Translations under genes and position numbers: made by a program
Shown: positions 22,670 through 34,607 of the stretch, one piece after another
Numbering within the stretch: position 1 is the first letter of the stretch
Layout: each line of letters opens with the position of its first letter
Notes under the pieces: generated by a model
Seen by the model: only the letters and a program-made list of their open reading frames with translations
What the model was told of the DNA's origin: nothing
Database searches by the model: none
NCBI GenBank assembly: GCA_030248295.1
Contig: JASANH010001196.1
Coordinates: forward strand, 62,001 to 126,000
Reading direction: 5' to 3'
Origin: Mesodorylaimus sp. YZB2_4
Taxonomy: Eukaryota; Nematoda; Enoplea; Dorylaimida; Dorylaimidae
Length of the DNA stretch: 64,000 nt

Positions 22670-23700
22670 TCAAGCAGTCTCATTCGTGCACGTAAAATCA
22701 TTTAGATACAGCTGAAGCGCATAAAACTGCGAGCGTTCCAATTCAGAAATATCAGCTTTTAAAACCGGATCCCAGCCGTATTCCAAACCAGAACGGACAC
22801 AGGCATTATAAACTGATTCTAAAACTGAAGGATGTGCGTGCCTTCCAAGTTTACGTCTAAGCGCACCCATCATGACATTGGACTTCTTAACGATCTCAGC
22901 CACATGCTCAGTGAACTTCAAGTGTGGACTAAAAATAATACCAAGATATTTTACATCGTTGAAAAAAGTGATCTTATGACCGCGAAAATATAAAGATGGT
23001 TCTGATGCAATTTTCCCATGTCCATAACGAAAAGTAATTGCTTGAGTTTTATCCACATTAAAATCCAAGCAGGCACTTTCCACCCAGGCCGCGATAAAAT
23101 CGATCATTGGTTGGATTGCTTCCTTTACGTCTTCTAGACGTCAAACTGGGAAAAACAGGGCGGTATCATCAGCGGAGGCTTGTAACAGAGATGCTGGGAA
23201 TCGACCAGAAAACTGTTGCAATAGTGAGTCGATATAGGCTACAAAAAGTGTTGGTCCCACGACACTGCCCTGAGCCTGCCACTGCCTGCACTGCCCGAAC
23301 ATGCAGGAGTAGTGTCCGAAGAACAGTCTCCGATCACCACTCGTTGAGACCTCCCATGGAGACAAGACGAAAACCAGCGAATGAGTTTCGTCGGAATACG
23401 GCGATTTCCATGAAGTCGCTCTAATAATAATGAGTGCGGTACCTGGTCGAACGCCTTTCTCAAATCCAAGAAAATCCCATCAACAAATTTGTAATTTTTT
23501 GAATTGAGGGAATCATGGATAAATTGCGTGGCATTGATCAGAGCACTGTTCGTTCCCCGACGTTTGCAAAATCCATGCTGATTCGGCGATAATGATAAAA
23601 AGGGCGGATCAGTTGATCAACGTGGCGCTCCAATAGTTTTGATAGTATCGATACAGGGAAATCGGGTGATACGATTTGAGACTGCTTTTATTACCTGGCT
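22670..23700 (-). pseudogene. Non-LTR retrotransposon reverse transcriptase, broken
   Basis: Reading on the minus strand gives, in order, conserved RT blocks: LSKLLERHVDQLI, QHGFCKRRGTNSALI, FLDLRKAFDQVPHSLLLERL, GSVVGPTLFVAYID, the active-site block ASADDTALFF, then a thumb-like part (FNVDKTQAITF, VKYLGIIFSPHLKFTEHV). These blocks lie in different frames (shifts near 23600, 23310 and 23110) and no endonuclease domain is present. The order and motifs fit the jockey/CR1-like non-LTR group. It is a dead 5'-truncated copy. Confidence 0.8.
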
Positions 23701-23933
23701 AGGGAATTGGCGTGCATGCTGGGGCCTAGTTTTGAAAAAACACGTTGAGAGCGCGCACATTTTCATGCGCTAAGACTATATTTGAATGATTTTAGAATTT
23801 CCCATGATGTCGGATTAGGAAAGGCTGGTTGGAGTAGGCTTCATTATCAAATAAAGCGATTGAAATTATGCCAATTTTATAAGTTTTATCAGGGCTTCCA
23901 TGAATTTCCGATCGCCCTTTTTTACATAAATCA

Positions 23934-24420
23934 GATACTGGTGCTCGATTAAGTGACATGAATAAGAGGAATGACAGCCACGTTTTGCAAGAGGCAGGTA
24001 ATACAACACGATGAAGGTCCGAAATGACCCCCTTTCGTTGATCAAATATGGTCGTGCGAGCAATCATTCGAATACCACTCCGGCTGCTGAAAAAATTTTG
24101 TCCGGATTTTTGAAGGTTTTCCAAGCAAAAATTTGATTTGCTCTCGTGATTATTATCACAGACCTAGCACCACTGAATCAACCCGAACTGATTTACAGTC
24201 ACATGTGCAGAAAAAAGCTGGATGACTCAAAATCTACGCAAAGCCTTGAAATGCAACGTTTCAGCTTTCTTTGATTTTATCTCAAGAATTCCTACTTTCT
24301 CTGATTTTCAAGGAACCGCTTTTCGTCTTAAATAGAACCCATGGTGTTGTATTACCTGCCTCTTGCAAAACGTGGCTGTCATTCCTCTCATTCATGTCAC
24401 TTCATCGAGCACCAGTATCT
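23934..24420. repeat. ~77 bp inverted repeat flanking ~330 bp
   Basis: The sequence from AGATACTGGTGCTCGATTAA to GTAATACAACAC at 23934-24010 returns in reverse complement at 24343-24420 with few changes. The centre has no recognised gene. It may be a foldback element or a palindromic insertion next to the RT remnant. Confidence 0.6.
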
Positions 24421-24787
24421 TAAGGGTCACAATTCACAAACGGCCAAAAAGGTCTACAAGCACTGATGGGGGAATCCTATTGCGCAAACGTCCTGCATCT
24501 GCAGACTCTGTCTTCCAATTGCTTGGCTACTGCTTCAATACAGAACCCGTCGGACCTTCACTGAACGCTCACTGATGCCATGACAAGCATTATGCGCAGT
24601 TAAAGGCAGCCCCACCCTTCGCACGCACCAGTCATCATTTACTATATATTCCGTCCAGCTAGTAATTCTCTTCAACTTTGACAATAGGTCGCCTCAAGGC
24701 AAAAAGAGTCATTACAATGTAGTTCGCACAACGCGGCATCCATTATTTTGCTGCAGTTAACGACAACTCAGCTCCGACAGATTCTGA

Positions 24788-27700
24788 TCACAGAATGCCC
24801 AAAGCCTTCTTCAACTCCACAATCAGTTGCCAATCGCTCTTTTGCAAATCGTCTCGGAAATAGGTCTTCATCACATCGATGCTCTCCCGCGAAATCTACA
24901 ATTTAAATTGGTCATTTTTGGTCGTCTTCTACCCTCTACCAAAGCCCTACGGTCTACTGAAGATCACACACCCCATCCATCACCAGGGTTCACGCAAGGA
25001 GTGGACCCAAGTTTCCACACAGTTTCAGGATTCCCTGAAATTTGCAGGCTTTACAGCCTTTTATGAACCCGAATCGCACAGGTTCCATTGCCCACATAAC
25101 CGACCAGTCCCTCTCCCAGGCCTCACCCCGCATACCTTGCTAACTAACATGTCCTGGTAATCGAAGTGCCGACCATACATTTTCGGAGCATCGCCGGTTG
25201 TGTTCTCGATCTTCACGCACACCTCCTGCCCCTTGCGAGCAGTGTCTAACGCCTTGTGATTGGCCTCCAAACTGGAGATGGTGCCGAGCAGAATACCCTT
25301 AAAGACCAAAACCAGTTAGCGAGCCACCTCGACGCCCGCTAATGCCAACATCTTACCTCTTTGCTTGGAACGCATATGGGAGTGCCAATCTTGGCAAGTC
25401 CATCCTCAATCATCACACCCATAACCAACGGATCTCGCGAATTGTAAATATGCGCTGGAAGTACTCGCATTTTGACAGGATACACGGCCAAATGTGCATT
25501 TTCCTGTCGTTTCTTCTCTTTCCATTCCTCTCTAAAAACACGATGTTTCAACTTTGCCTTACGCCTAAATGACTTGAATTTGATCCATCCTTAGCTCTCC
25601 CTGAACTTTAACGTCATACTGTCACCCCTGAAACAGGTCCCATTCCATGGATTTCACCCATCTCACCTGAACTTGAGATATGCATCTTGCAAATGGTAAA
25701 TGATGTCGGCCGTAAATATCTTAATACCCATTTCATCTGCCAGCTGTTGTGCATCACGATCGATTTTCACATCGAATGCCAGGATGACAGCCCACCTGCA
25801 ACACTAATCGTACATTCCCTATCCACCACCCCATCCCACTCATTCTTACTGGCTATCGTGCTCCAACATAGTCGACGTCTTGATAACGTCTCGCTTATGA
25901 ACAGGCCCGATATTTATACCGCAATACTAAAAATCCAAAAGTAAGCCATCATCAGCAACTCCAAACATTCCAAGCACCAACTCACTGGAATCTTCTGATC
26001 ACGCAAGAAAGTCAATAAAGCCTCCAGCGCACCCAATGTCGACGCCTGGACGTACACCCCTCGTTCGCACAACGTGAACGATTTTAAGACCGCTTTCAAC
26101 GACGACTCCACTTCGTCCTTCAAAGGCAAGCAATCTCATCCAGAATTTCCCCTGAGTAAAGCAACCCCACATACCTTCAATATGTCAATCTCGTCATCCT
26201 GCTGAGCCACCATCAACGGCAGACCGGCTAAGGCTTTCTCCAAGTCTTTGGCAGTAATTTTGATACCTTGAGCGCCCTTCACCTGGTCGTAGTTCTTGTA
26301 ATCATTCTGAAATCAACAAAAAACTTGTCCTCCTTCCTCACCCATCATGGCCACACCCATCCCTCACCTTGACACGCATCTCCTTCAACGGTGCTGGCAT
26401 CAGCAGCCCTCGAATCTGCGTCACTATCGGGCCCTCGGTGCCCGGCACTACGACCGTATCTCCAACGTGCAAGGTACCATCCACCAAAATCACATCCAAC
26501 GTTGTACCAAGACCAGTCAGAACTTTCACCTGAAACAGTACCCGCATAGCCCCCTACACTCAAACACATTCAGCCCAGTCTTACCTCCAAAATCGTGCAC
26601 CTCACTTCATCGCAAAAAGCCAAACGATCTTTCAAAAAATTCTGCGAGTGTTGAGCCAAAGCAGCGATCAAATTGCCCATACCATCGCCAGTGATAGCGG
26701 ACGTAGGCACTAATGACACGTACTCGGATGGATCGGGATTCTCCCAGAACAACGCCGCATTCACACCCTGCAAGCCAAATCCACTCCTCACACGTCCGCT
26801 GCCATTCCCTGTGTTGGCATACGTCTGTCTGCACTGAGTGACTACTGCAGTCCTGGTCCGGTGTGTTGGTTTGTTAGGGGGACCGTTAGTTGCCCGTCAT
26901 CGAGAGAAATCGTATTTGTGTGCTCACGTGGGGTCTTTGCACATGCCCAGGTTGAATGTCCCCACACTGCAGCCTGAAGCCCGCGAGGACCCGAGCACAT
27001 CATAGCAAACGTCATTCCATACCTGCTCAGCAAACTTCAACTTGACTTCATTCACGCGTTCGTTAAACTCAATTTGGCAATTTGCCTGCTGCGATTTCAA
27101 CACATTTCGAATATCCTTATGCGGATTCTGTTTCCATTGGTACAAGCGGTCGACCTGGAAACGGAGCAGACATGATTCTCCGAAGACCCGAGTCCAGCCT
27201 CCCTTACCTTATTCAGAGCCACAATAAATGGAGTATTTCGTTTCTTGAGCAAATTCAACGACTCTATCGTTTGCGGCTCCAATGCGTGCATAATATCAAC
27301 CACCAAAATGGCGATATCGCACAACGACGAACCCCTCGACCGCAGATTACTGAAAAGGGGATACAGTATTACACACATTCATACACTTGCACAAGAAATT
27401 TCAAAACCGATTTCCCGCGCAATCATAAGTTTGACTTTCCCGCAAAAAAATCTAAGCCAAACCGAACAGACTTTCAAACAAGGCAGCCCCTCCATTTATA
27501 TCTATTCTGCAATAAATCTACGCAGCACTAACCTAAACGATTCGTGACCAGGTGTATCGATAATCAGGAAACCGGGTAGACGAAGCAATTCTGGTTCGAA
27601 CTGAAATCAATGACCGCATGAGAACCTGGACACACCCGCACACCTTGCCTGACTCACATCTTTCACCATCTTCGCCTGCTCTTTGATGGCATCTGACGGT

Positions 27701-29388
27701 ACCATGGTGGCACCGATCTGTTGCGTGATACCGCCAGCTTCGCCATCTTGTACGTGACTCCTTCGAATCTAAAATACCGATGTTACTCAAAACCATATTC
27801 ATCGAGACATACTGTACCTTATCCAAAATTTTCGTTTTTCCAGTATCCACATGTCCCAGTACGCAAATGACGGGCGATCGAAGGTCATCCTCACTCCGCT
27901 TAGCCATCGCTGTTTGACGCCTTTGCTAAAATAAAAAAGTTATCCCAGAAAAAAACGAACAGATTTCGTTACAGTTACCTTTATCCGACTCAAAATACGT
28001 TCTCGTTTTTCTTCGCTCGTTTCATGCAAATTTTGTTGACTTTGCGATGAGGGAGGTGGCTGCGGCGGTGGTTCTTGAATGACCTGTGGAGCTGGAGTCG
28101 GACCAGGGGCTTCACTGGCCTTTACTTCATCTTTGTCTTCTTCCTCGGACGATTCTTCCTGAAATAGAAAAAGGAATCAGCAAAGAAAAATAAAGTTATC
28201 GCCATGATTTTCGAATTACGTCATCGCTACTCGTTGGTTCTTCTTCGCTTTTCTCTTCGGTATCTTCTATCTGGTCCCAAGATTCCGCGATACCCGCTTC
28301 AGCTGCCTCTTCAGCAGCAGCAGCAGCGTCATCGGGCGATGGCTCATGACTGTCTGCAAAATAAAATTAAGCTGATTACTCATCAAAACAGTTGTACGCA
28401 CTCACCAGCTCCATTTTCGGCTTCTTGTCCTGTTTTGGCTGATTTCTTCTTCTCGCCATATTTCGGTTTCTTCATTGCAGCAGCATCCTTGCTCTCCGGT
28501 CCAACAACGACAGCGCCTGGAACCAAAAAATTGCAAAGATTTTTTATAAAGGGAAGAAATTTTTCAAAAATCCTCCCGCAGAACCAGATTCCATACTTAC
28601 CCTGTTGTTTCAACATCTCCACCATTTCTCGTTGACGTTGTAATTTCTGTTTCTGTTCGGCCGTCATATATTTTCCTTCCTTTTTCAACTGCGCAATTTT
28701 GTCCTTCTTTTTTTGTTTTTCTCGGTCTTTGCGTTCTTTCTCTTTTTGAATCTGCAAAGCGGCTAGTTCGGAAATGTCGACTTGGACCTACATTAAACCG
28801 TAAAAATTTACTTTCTCAAGTCTTAATCTCTCCAATTCAGCCAATCGACGTTCTTCTTCTTCTTCCTGTTTTCGTAAACGCTCCTCTTCTTCTTGCTTTT
28901 TCCGCAGTTGCTCTTTGATCAAATCGGCCTGAAATTTAGACATTACGAATGGCATGATGAGATTTTCACTGAAACTATTAGAGCACAATACGCCCATTTC
29001 AGACAACCAAAAGTTCCAAGCCAGAAATTACCGGAGTTTTCTTTTTCTTGTCGGTTTCTTTCTTCTTCTCATCCTTCGCACCACCCTTCTCCTTATCCTT
29101 GGCCTTGGCTTCTTTTTCTTTTTCTTTTTTTGCTTCTTTTTTTTTCCTATCCTTCTCTTTCTGTTTCTCTTTCTTCAATCGCTCCGCTTCGGTCATTCCT
29201 AGAAAGGTAGGCCTATATTTTGGACAGGGCCTAGTGAACTTAACAAATTGCTTACCGCCAGCATCTGTGCTTTCCGCTAGTGCGGTCGCCTAAAATAAAT
29301 AGCCCTCTTTACGAAATCAATCACATCGCATAGGGTACTGTACGTCTCAAAACGCATCACTTACTCCTTGATTTTCGTCGTTTTCCAT
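24788..29388 (-). CDS. EIF5B: eIF5B, translation initiation GTPase
   Basis: Eukaryotic initiation factor 5B (bacterial IF2 homologue), which catalyses 60S subunit joining using GTP. Minus-strand exons: 29388-29365, 29289-29256, 29198-29032, 28928-28812, 28787-28601, 28516-28406, 28353-28220, 28158-27979, 27925-27818, 27768-27658, 27600-27533, 27349-27208, 27154-27023, 26767-26585, 26529-26368, 26306-26175, 26117-25986, 25926-25850, 25795-25667, 25531-25357, 25297-25136, 24895-24788; 924 codons plus stop in frame. The N-terminal third is Lys/Glu-rich, as in the family. The G domain has G1 GHVDTGKT, then [20 protein letters not shown] switch I, G3 DTPGHESF, and G4 in [12 protein letters not shown]. 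Domain II ([15 protein letters not shown]), domain III ([18 protein letters not shown]) and domain IV ([18 protein letters not shown]) follow. The C-terminus [13 protein letters not shown] is diagnostic. Shorter than human because the acidic N-terminus is reduced. Confidence 0.96.
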
Positions 29389-29629
29389 AGTTTCTTGCTT
29401 GAAAACTTTCGGACCCCAAAAATTCTCTCATTAATTTTTTTAAAAATCTTCACAATAGATTTAGTAATATATTTATAATTTTGTGGAACCGCGTAACATT
29501 TATCGATTAGAAATTTTAAGATAACACTGTTTATGCGTACAAAAAAGAAAATTTACGTTTCACAGATTTCGGGAAATTGTGCAATGGGGAAATGGGAAGC
29601 AGTGTAAAGTCGTGCCGCACACTTCTTGT

Positions 29630-29968
29630 TTAAATCCATTTCGCAAATTTTTTTTCTTGCTGCCTATTGCAAATTTGCAGACATAAGGAGTGTGCGTTGA
29701 GGACCCAAAGGTCAAATATTTTCGTTGCGTTGGTGGCTTGGGAGTTCGCGAATTTTGTTTCGTTTTCTTCGATTTGTTCTTGAACGTATTTCCTGTAAAT
29801 TACAAGTTTTGGCTTAAGTAGATTCTTCTTACAATTGGTCAGTTGTGTTTGGGGGGGGATGCCGCACAGAGTTTGAGTGTGTGGTTTTTCGTATGCAACT
29901 TTTTGTCGTTGCTTGGTTTTCCGAAGAAACAAAGCATGGCGGGGAACTGCGATTGCGAATATAAACAT
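29630..29968 (-). CDS. Possible small ORF, 112 aa, unassigned
   Basis: An open frame of 112 codons on the minus strand between the divergent eIF5B and PIX genes. The second half (KYVQEQIEENETKF, ATKIFDLWVLNAH) has a protein-like composition, and a splice-acceptor-like TTTACAG lies just before it, so it may be the last exon of a small gene. I recognise no family. It could equally be chance sequence in a shared promoter region. Confidence 0.2.
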   Translation of the reverse strand: MFIFAIAVPRHALFLRKTKQRQKVAYEKPHTQTLCGIPPQTQLTNCKKNLLKPKLVIYRKYVQEQIEENETKFANSQATNATKIFDLWVLNAHSLCLQICNRQQEKKFAKWI

Positions 29969-30163
29969 TCAGTTTACGCCTGATTTAAACTTTTGGTCAG
30001 CGATTGTCACTTTAAATGTCTCATTTTCGAATCATTAGTGCTAAAACATTTTTGTTGGAAATATGTTTCATTGTCATATTTCTTCCGCGCTTAGTGCTAT
30101 AGGCCTAGAGCGAAATATTATCATGTAGACGAAACTGTAATTTTTTAGTCCGGACTGGGGGCG

Positions 30164-33100
30164 ATGGCGGACGATAGCAATAATGCGAGTTTGGTTCGAG
30201 CGAAATACACTTTCAAGGGGAAGAATAACGATGAGGTAAGGAACTGAAGTGTTGCCTGCTAAATCTCGCGGCGAATGATTTTTGACTGTTTCACATCGCC
30301 TGCCAAAACGTGCGAAAAAATTTTTCCAAGACGATTTTTGTCGTTTTGTAAGCCCTTTATAATAATTATATTTCCCATTTTAGTTGACCTTCACGAAAGG
30401 CGACACGATAACCATAACTCAGAAATTGGATGGTGGATGGTGGGAAGGAACACTTGACGGAAAAACTGGCTGGTTTCCGTCCAATTATGTCATCGATGTA
30501 AAGCCATCAGGTAATCGATGTTTTCGTCTTTTTTATCGATTAGTAATAACTGAAGTTTTCTAGATAAACCAACGGCTCAAGCGAAAAGTCCAGTCAATGG
30601 TACGACTAAAACAATAGCCGATTCACCCGTGGCTGCTGCTGGCGCTGCGGTGTCTTCAACTCCGTCGGGCCAGGAGGCGCAGAATCGAAATTTGTACAGA
30701 AATATGGTAATTCTAATAACAGAAAAAAAATCGCGTTTTCAATATAATTTCTATTTAGATATTGCGTAATTTGATCGAATCGGAAAGAGAGCATGTGCGG
30801 GAATTAAATAAGTTACTCGATTCGTATTTGAAACCTCTTCGCATAGAAGCCTTGTAAGTTACGATTTTTTATTTCTTTTTCGTCTAAATTATATTTCATG
30901 CTTTCAGATTAGCCGAAAACGATTATTCTAGTTTAGTTGGTAATTTAGAGCAGGTGCTTCAATTTCAAGCGTCCTTTTTGAAAACGTTGGATGAGAATGT
31001 TAGGTGGGATTTATAGTCTGCTTTTTCCGTTTAAGGAAGCAACAGTTTTTTCATTTTAGGAAACCAAATAAGGAGCAACGAATCGGCGGAGAATTTATGA
31101 GATTAGCGGCAACTTTGAAAACGCTTTTAAAGATTTATTGCGAAAATCATCCAGTGGCTGTGGAGGCATTGAATAGGAATAAGTAAAAAACTTTTTGGAT
31201 TTTTTGGTAAATGGTTTTTCGAATTTCGATAATCTTTTTTAGAGATGCGTTGACAAATTTCATGAAGAAATGTGGCAGCGATTTGATGAATTTGATCACT
31301 GGCCTCAGTCGACCGTTTCGTCATTTGGAGAAATATCCATCGATTCTGCAAGAACTCGAAAGAAATATCGAGGTTTGTTTATTTTTTGAGCGATTTCTTT
31401 TGAGTTTGAGTCATTGTATTCTTTTAGGAAAGCCATCCTGATCGTGGTGACACTCAACGAGCCATCGCTGTCTACCGGGATATCGCGGTATGCTATTACG
31501 ATTTTGTGAAAATTATTAAAGCTTGATGGCTGCTTTTTTTAGAAGTTTTGCAGCGATGCCCGGAAACAAAAAGAGATGCAATTGGAATTACTGTCGGGTA
31601 TGATTAGTGGCTGGGAAGGCGAGGTGAGGTGATTATTTACTTATTGTTCTGTGAGGTCAGTGATTTCGTTTTCAGCCGATCACTACGATGGGAGATATTA
31701 CGTATATGGGCACGGTTCAAGTGGCGTCTGAGGACGGCGAGAAGGAGGATTGCTGTCTGGTACTGTTCACAGACGTCCTATTAGTGCTGCATATTTCGTT
31801 CCAGCTGAATACGTACTTGTTCAGGGTAAGTGCGTCGGGGTTGTGCTGTCTTGTGTTCAGGCAGATTCACATTGAATTGATCGATTATGGATTGGACGTA
31901 ATAATCGATCGATTATCGACTGTGATTTAGGATAATATTATCACAGACCGCGCGTAATCGATGAATGGTGATCGATCGCATGACCACGGACAGTTGATCG
32001 GGGATCGCAAAATGTTCTGATATCACCATGATCGAAAGTGGTCAGTGTGCCCATGACTTTGATTGCTAACGACAAAACTGTACTTCTGCTGTCATGAAGG
32101 CCGACCACCGCTTCAAAACTGACGATTAGGGGGAATTTTGTAAACATGCTCCTCGGCCGAACGATGTAAGCGCTTAGGTTAAGACTTGTGAACTCACTTT
32201 CTCAATGTGAGTCTTGGGAGAATTCACTCGATACCCAGTGTCAAGCAGGCCTGATCGATTGCCCTAAATCGTAAGCGATCGCAAGTGATCGATGATCGAT
32301 CTGATCAAGTCTAACCGCTGTCTATGAATCCGCCTAAAGGAGATTCTTGTTTGCATTTGATCAATTGCAGAGGAAGATCCAATTGGATGGCGCATGTATC
32401 AGAAAAATTTCCGACATGGCTTTGGCGAATGGGACTGTATTCACGCACGTTTTGGAATTGACGCCAAAATCGACGTCGAGTCAGCAACAGAGCACGAAGT
32501 CGGTGGTGATGATGTATTTGAATGCGGAGGAGTTGAATCGATGGATGGAATTGTTGCAGTCGGTGGATGGTGTAGTTCTGGACGATAGCTGCGTTACGAT
32601 ATCTCCCACGACCCCCTTGCAGTATTCGACTGTGCAAGTAAGAGTGGAGTTTGTTAACGAGATTGGCAGTCTGGGACGACTCGATTGCTTGTTTCAGAGC
32701 AGCACATCGCCTTTGTTGAAACCACAAGTCTCAACCTTGCCTGCTCCTGGTCACGCGGAATTTTTTAAGAATAAGAATTCGAGCCTATTGGCGACATCGT
32801 GGCGGAATGGGGACGATGATGGCGGGCAGTCGATTTCGTTCGCCAATGACGGTGCTATGCAGCAGATTCGGAAAGGATGCTTCCGACCGTTGCCTCCTCA
32901 ACGAGTCAATAATCTAGCCGGAACGGGCTCAGGCAAGTCGAATGTGAAGTTGAGGAAGAAAGGTAAGTCGATTATACGTTTTTCGGTGGACTTGGTTGGA
33001 GTGGACGATAGGTTTTCTTTTAGAAATGACAGGTCAAGTATTTGATCAGGAAGAAACGGAGTTGTTGAAGATCGTGGAGTCTTACTGCGCCAGTGAGAAG

Positions 33101-33857
33101 ACAACGAAACCGGCCGTGGTCAGACGTAAGTGGCAGAGTGTTTGAATTTGGTGGGAGCTTGAATTTGAGTAAGGCTTGTTCTAGGTAATTTCGACTCGCC
33201 GCATTTGATTGTTGCCGAGGACGAGAAAATTTTTGTGGAAGAAGTGGTCGGCGATGAGATCGTGGTTCAGGAGAGGTAGGTGGGTGCGGGGAGAAGTTGT
33301 ACCCTGTGGGATTGTCGGCTGAAATGTTGTCGAGGGTCCCGTCATCTGTTTTATTTTCTGGGGTCTCGTGGAAAAGGATGTTAAAACAACCCATAAAAAG
33401 GAGTGAAGAACTGGCGCTAGCAGGTGTCATAATCGCATGTCTGTAGTAAAAAGCCAGGTGTTCTTTTTCCCCAAAAAGGCATATTTTTTCTGCAGCCCTG
33501 CATATATGCTCATAGTCATGGCGTACTTGTTTCAGGACTCTGGTGGACACTGTGTACACGTTGAAGGACCAAGTGTCGACGTTGCGTGAGGTGAGTCCAT
33601 TGTTTTCCATGTTCGACTCTGTCTTTGAACCGTTTCTATTTTAGGAAGTAAAGAATTTGGCCAAATTATTGGAATGTGAACAGAAATCGCGTAAACGCAT
33701 TGAAGAACTAGTTCGAAAGCATATACTTAATCAGAGGAACTCGGGCTCTTCCGCGACACCCGCCTTTTCGAAAGCGACGAATGAAAACGGGTTCAGCGCA
33801 GTTACATGCACGCCTCTGTCTTCGGCCGAGGATGGTGTGGGTAAGAGAAACAGTTGA
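30164..33857 (+). CDS. PIX/Cool-type RhoGEF (ARHGEF6/7-like)
   Basis: Rho-family guanine nucleotide exchange factor of the PIX group, which links PAK kinases and GIT scaffolds to Rac/Cdc42. Exons: 30164-30235, 30384-30510, 30564-30706, 30759-30853, 30908-31003, 31060-31182, 31243-31372, 31428-31487, 31543-31623, 31676-31825, 32371-32637, 32698-32962, 33024-33125, 33185-33275, 33536-33590, 33645-33857; 689 aa in this reading. An SH3 domain comes first ([33 protein letters not shown]), then DH ([31 protein letters not shown]), PH ([29 protein letters not shown]), a Ser/Pro-rich linker and a C-terminal coiled coil ([19 protein letters not shown]). There is no calponin-homology domain, so it is closer to the short PIX form. 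The segment 32638-32697 is bounded by GTAAGA and TTTCAG and is in frame, so it may be an intron or be retained. The gene end is uncertain (see findings). Confidence 0.88.
31826..32370. mobile_element. PIX intron 10, GATCGAT-rich insertion
   Basis: A 545 bp intron with many ATCGATCG/GATCGAT units near both sides (31880-31995 and 32250-32310). AGGCAGATTCA near the left and its approximate inverse TGAATCCGCCT near the right suggest imperfect inverted ends. The layout resembles the hexamer-array MITEs elsewhere in the window. Confidence 0.35.
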
Positions 33858-34607
33858 GTGTGGACTGGCTGGTTATGCAATGGATTGGACTGACTGTGAA
33901 TTGGAATGGTGCTGGTTCGTCTGGGTCTTCCGAAATGTTAATTTTCTTACTTTCTCTTGCATTATGCTGGCTATGCATTCTCGACCAGGCGACGTCTACC
34001 GTTGTGTGTGCCAATATGTTCGGGCGTGGCTTCATTGATGCAGGATTCGGAATTGCAATGAATGGGCGAGCAATAGGGCCATTACGAATGTAATTAATGT
34101 TGGTTGTGTTTGCATAGGCCATGTGCTGGTTGGTATTGGGATTACGAGTGACCAGTGTAAAGTATACATTATTTGGTGGAATAAAGATTTAGGAGGTAGT
34201 GGATTCGTTTTGGCTGGTTTAACCATAGTTCTCTGGTTTTGTAAAATGGTGTTTTTTCAGTGGCACCCTTCGATGGTTTAGGAGAACTGAAGTTTCAAAT
34301 TTAGCGGGATAGATGATGCTCAGGTGAGATTTCTGTTAGAGCGCGGGAAGCTACCGTACGCCGCGCTGAGGATGGCGTGGTGGTTTTCCGTCTGTCCTGT
34401 CCGGGCTGGGATCATGGCTGTACTACATGTGCGCATATAGAGTAGCCATGGCTGGGATGTTAGGTGGTTACGGTGGCAGTACCTAATCGGTTTCGCCTGT
34501 TTACTTATCGTTAGGTTCGCTTTTTTTTAAGCTTTGTACGAGCCTTAAGAACGATTCCAGTCGAGCAATATCGAAGTTTTACCCGAGCGTTTCCTTATCG
34601 AACAATA
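33858..34607. other. PIX 3' region to PREP start
   Basis: May include an alternative last PIX exon at 34261-34305. Otherwise AT-rich flank upstream of prolyl oligopeptidase, no other gene seen. Confidence 0.4.
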
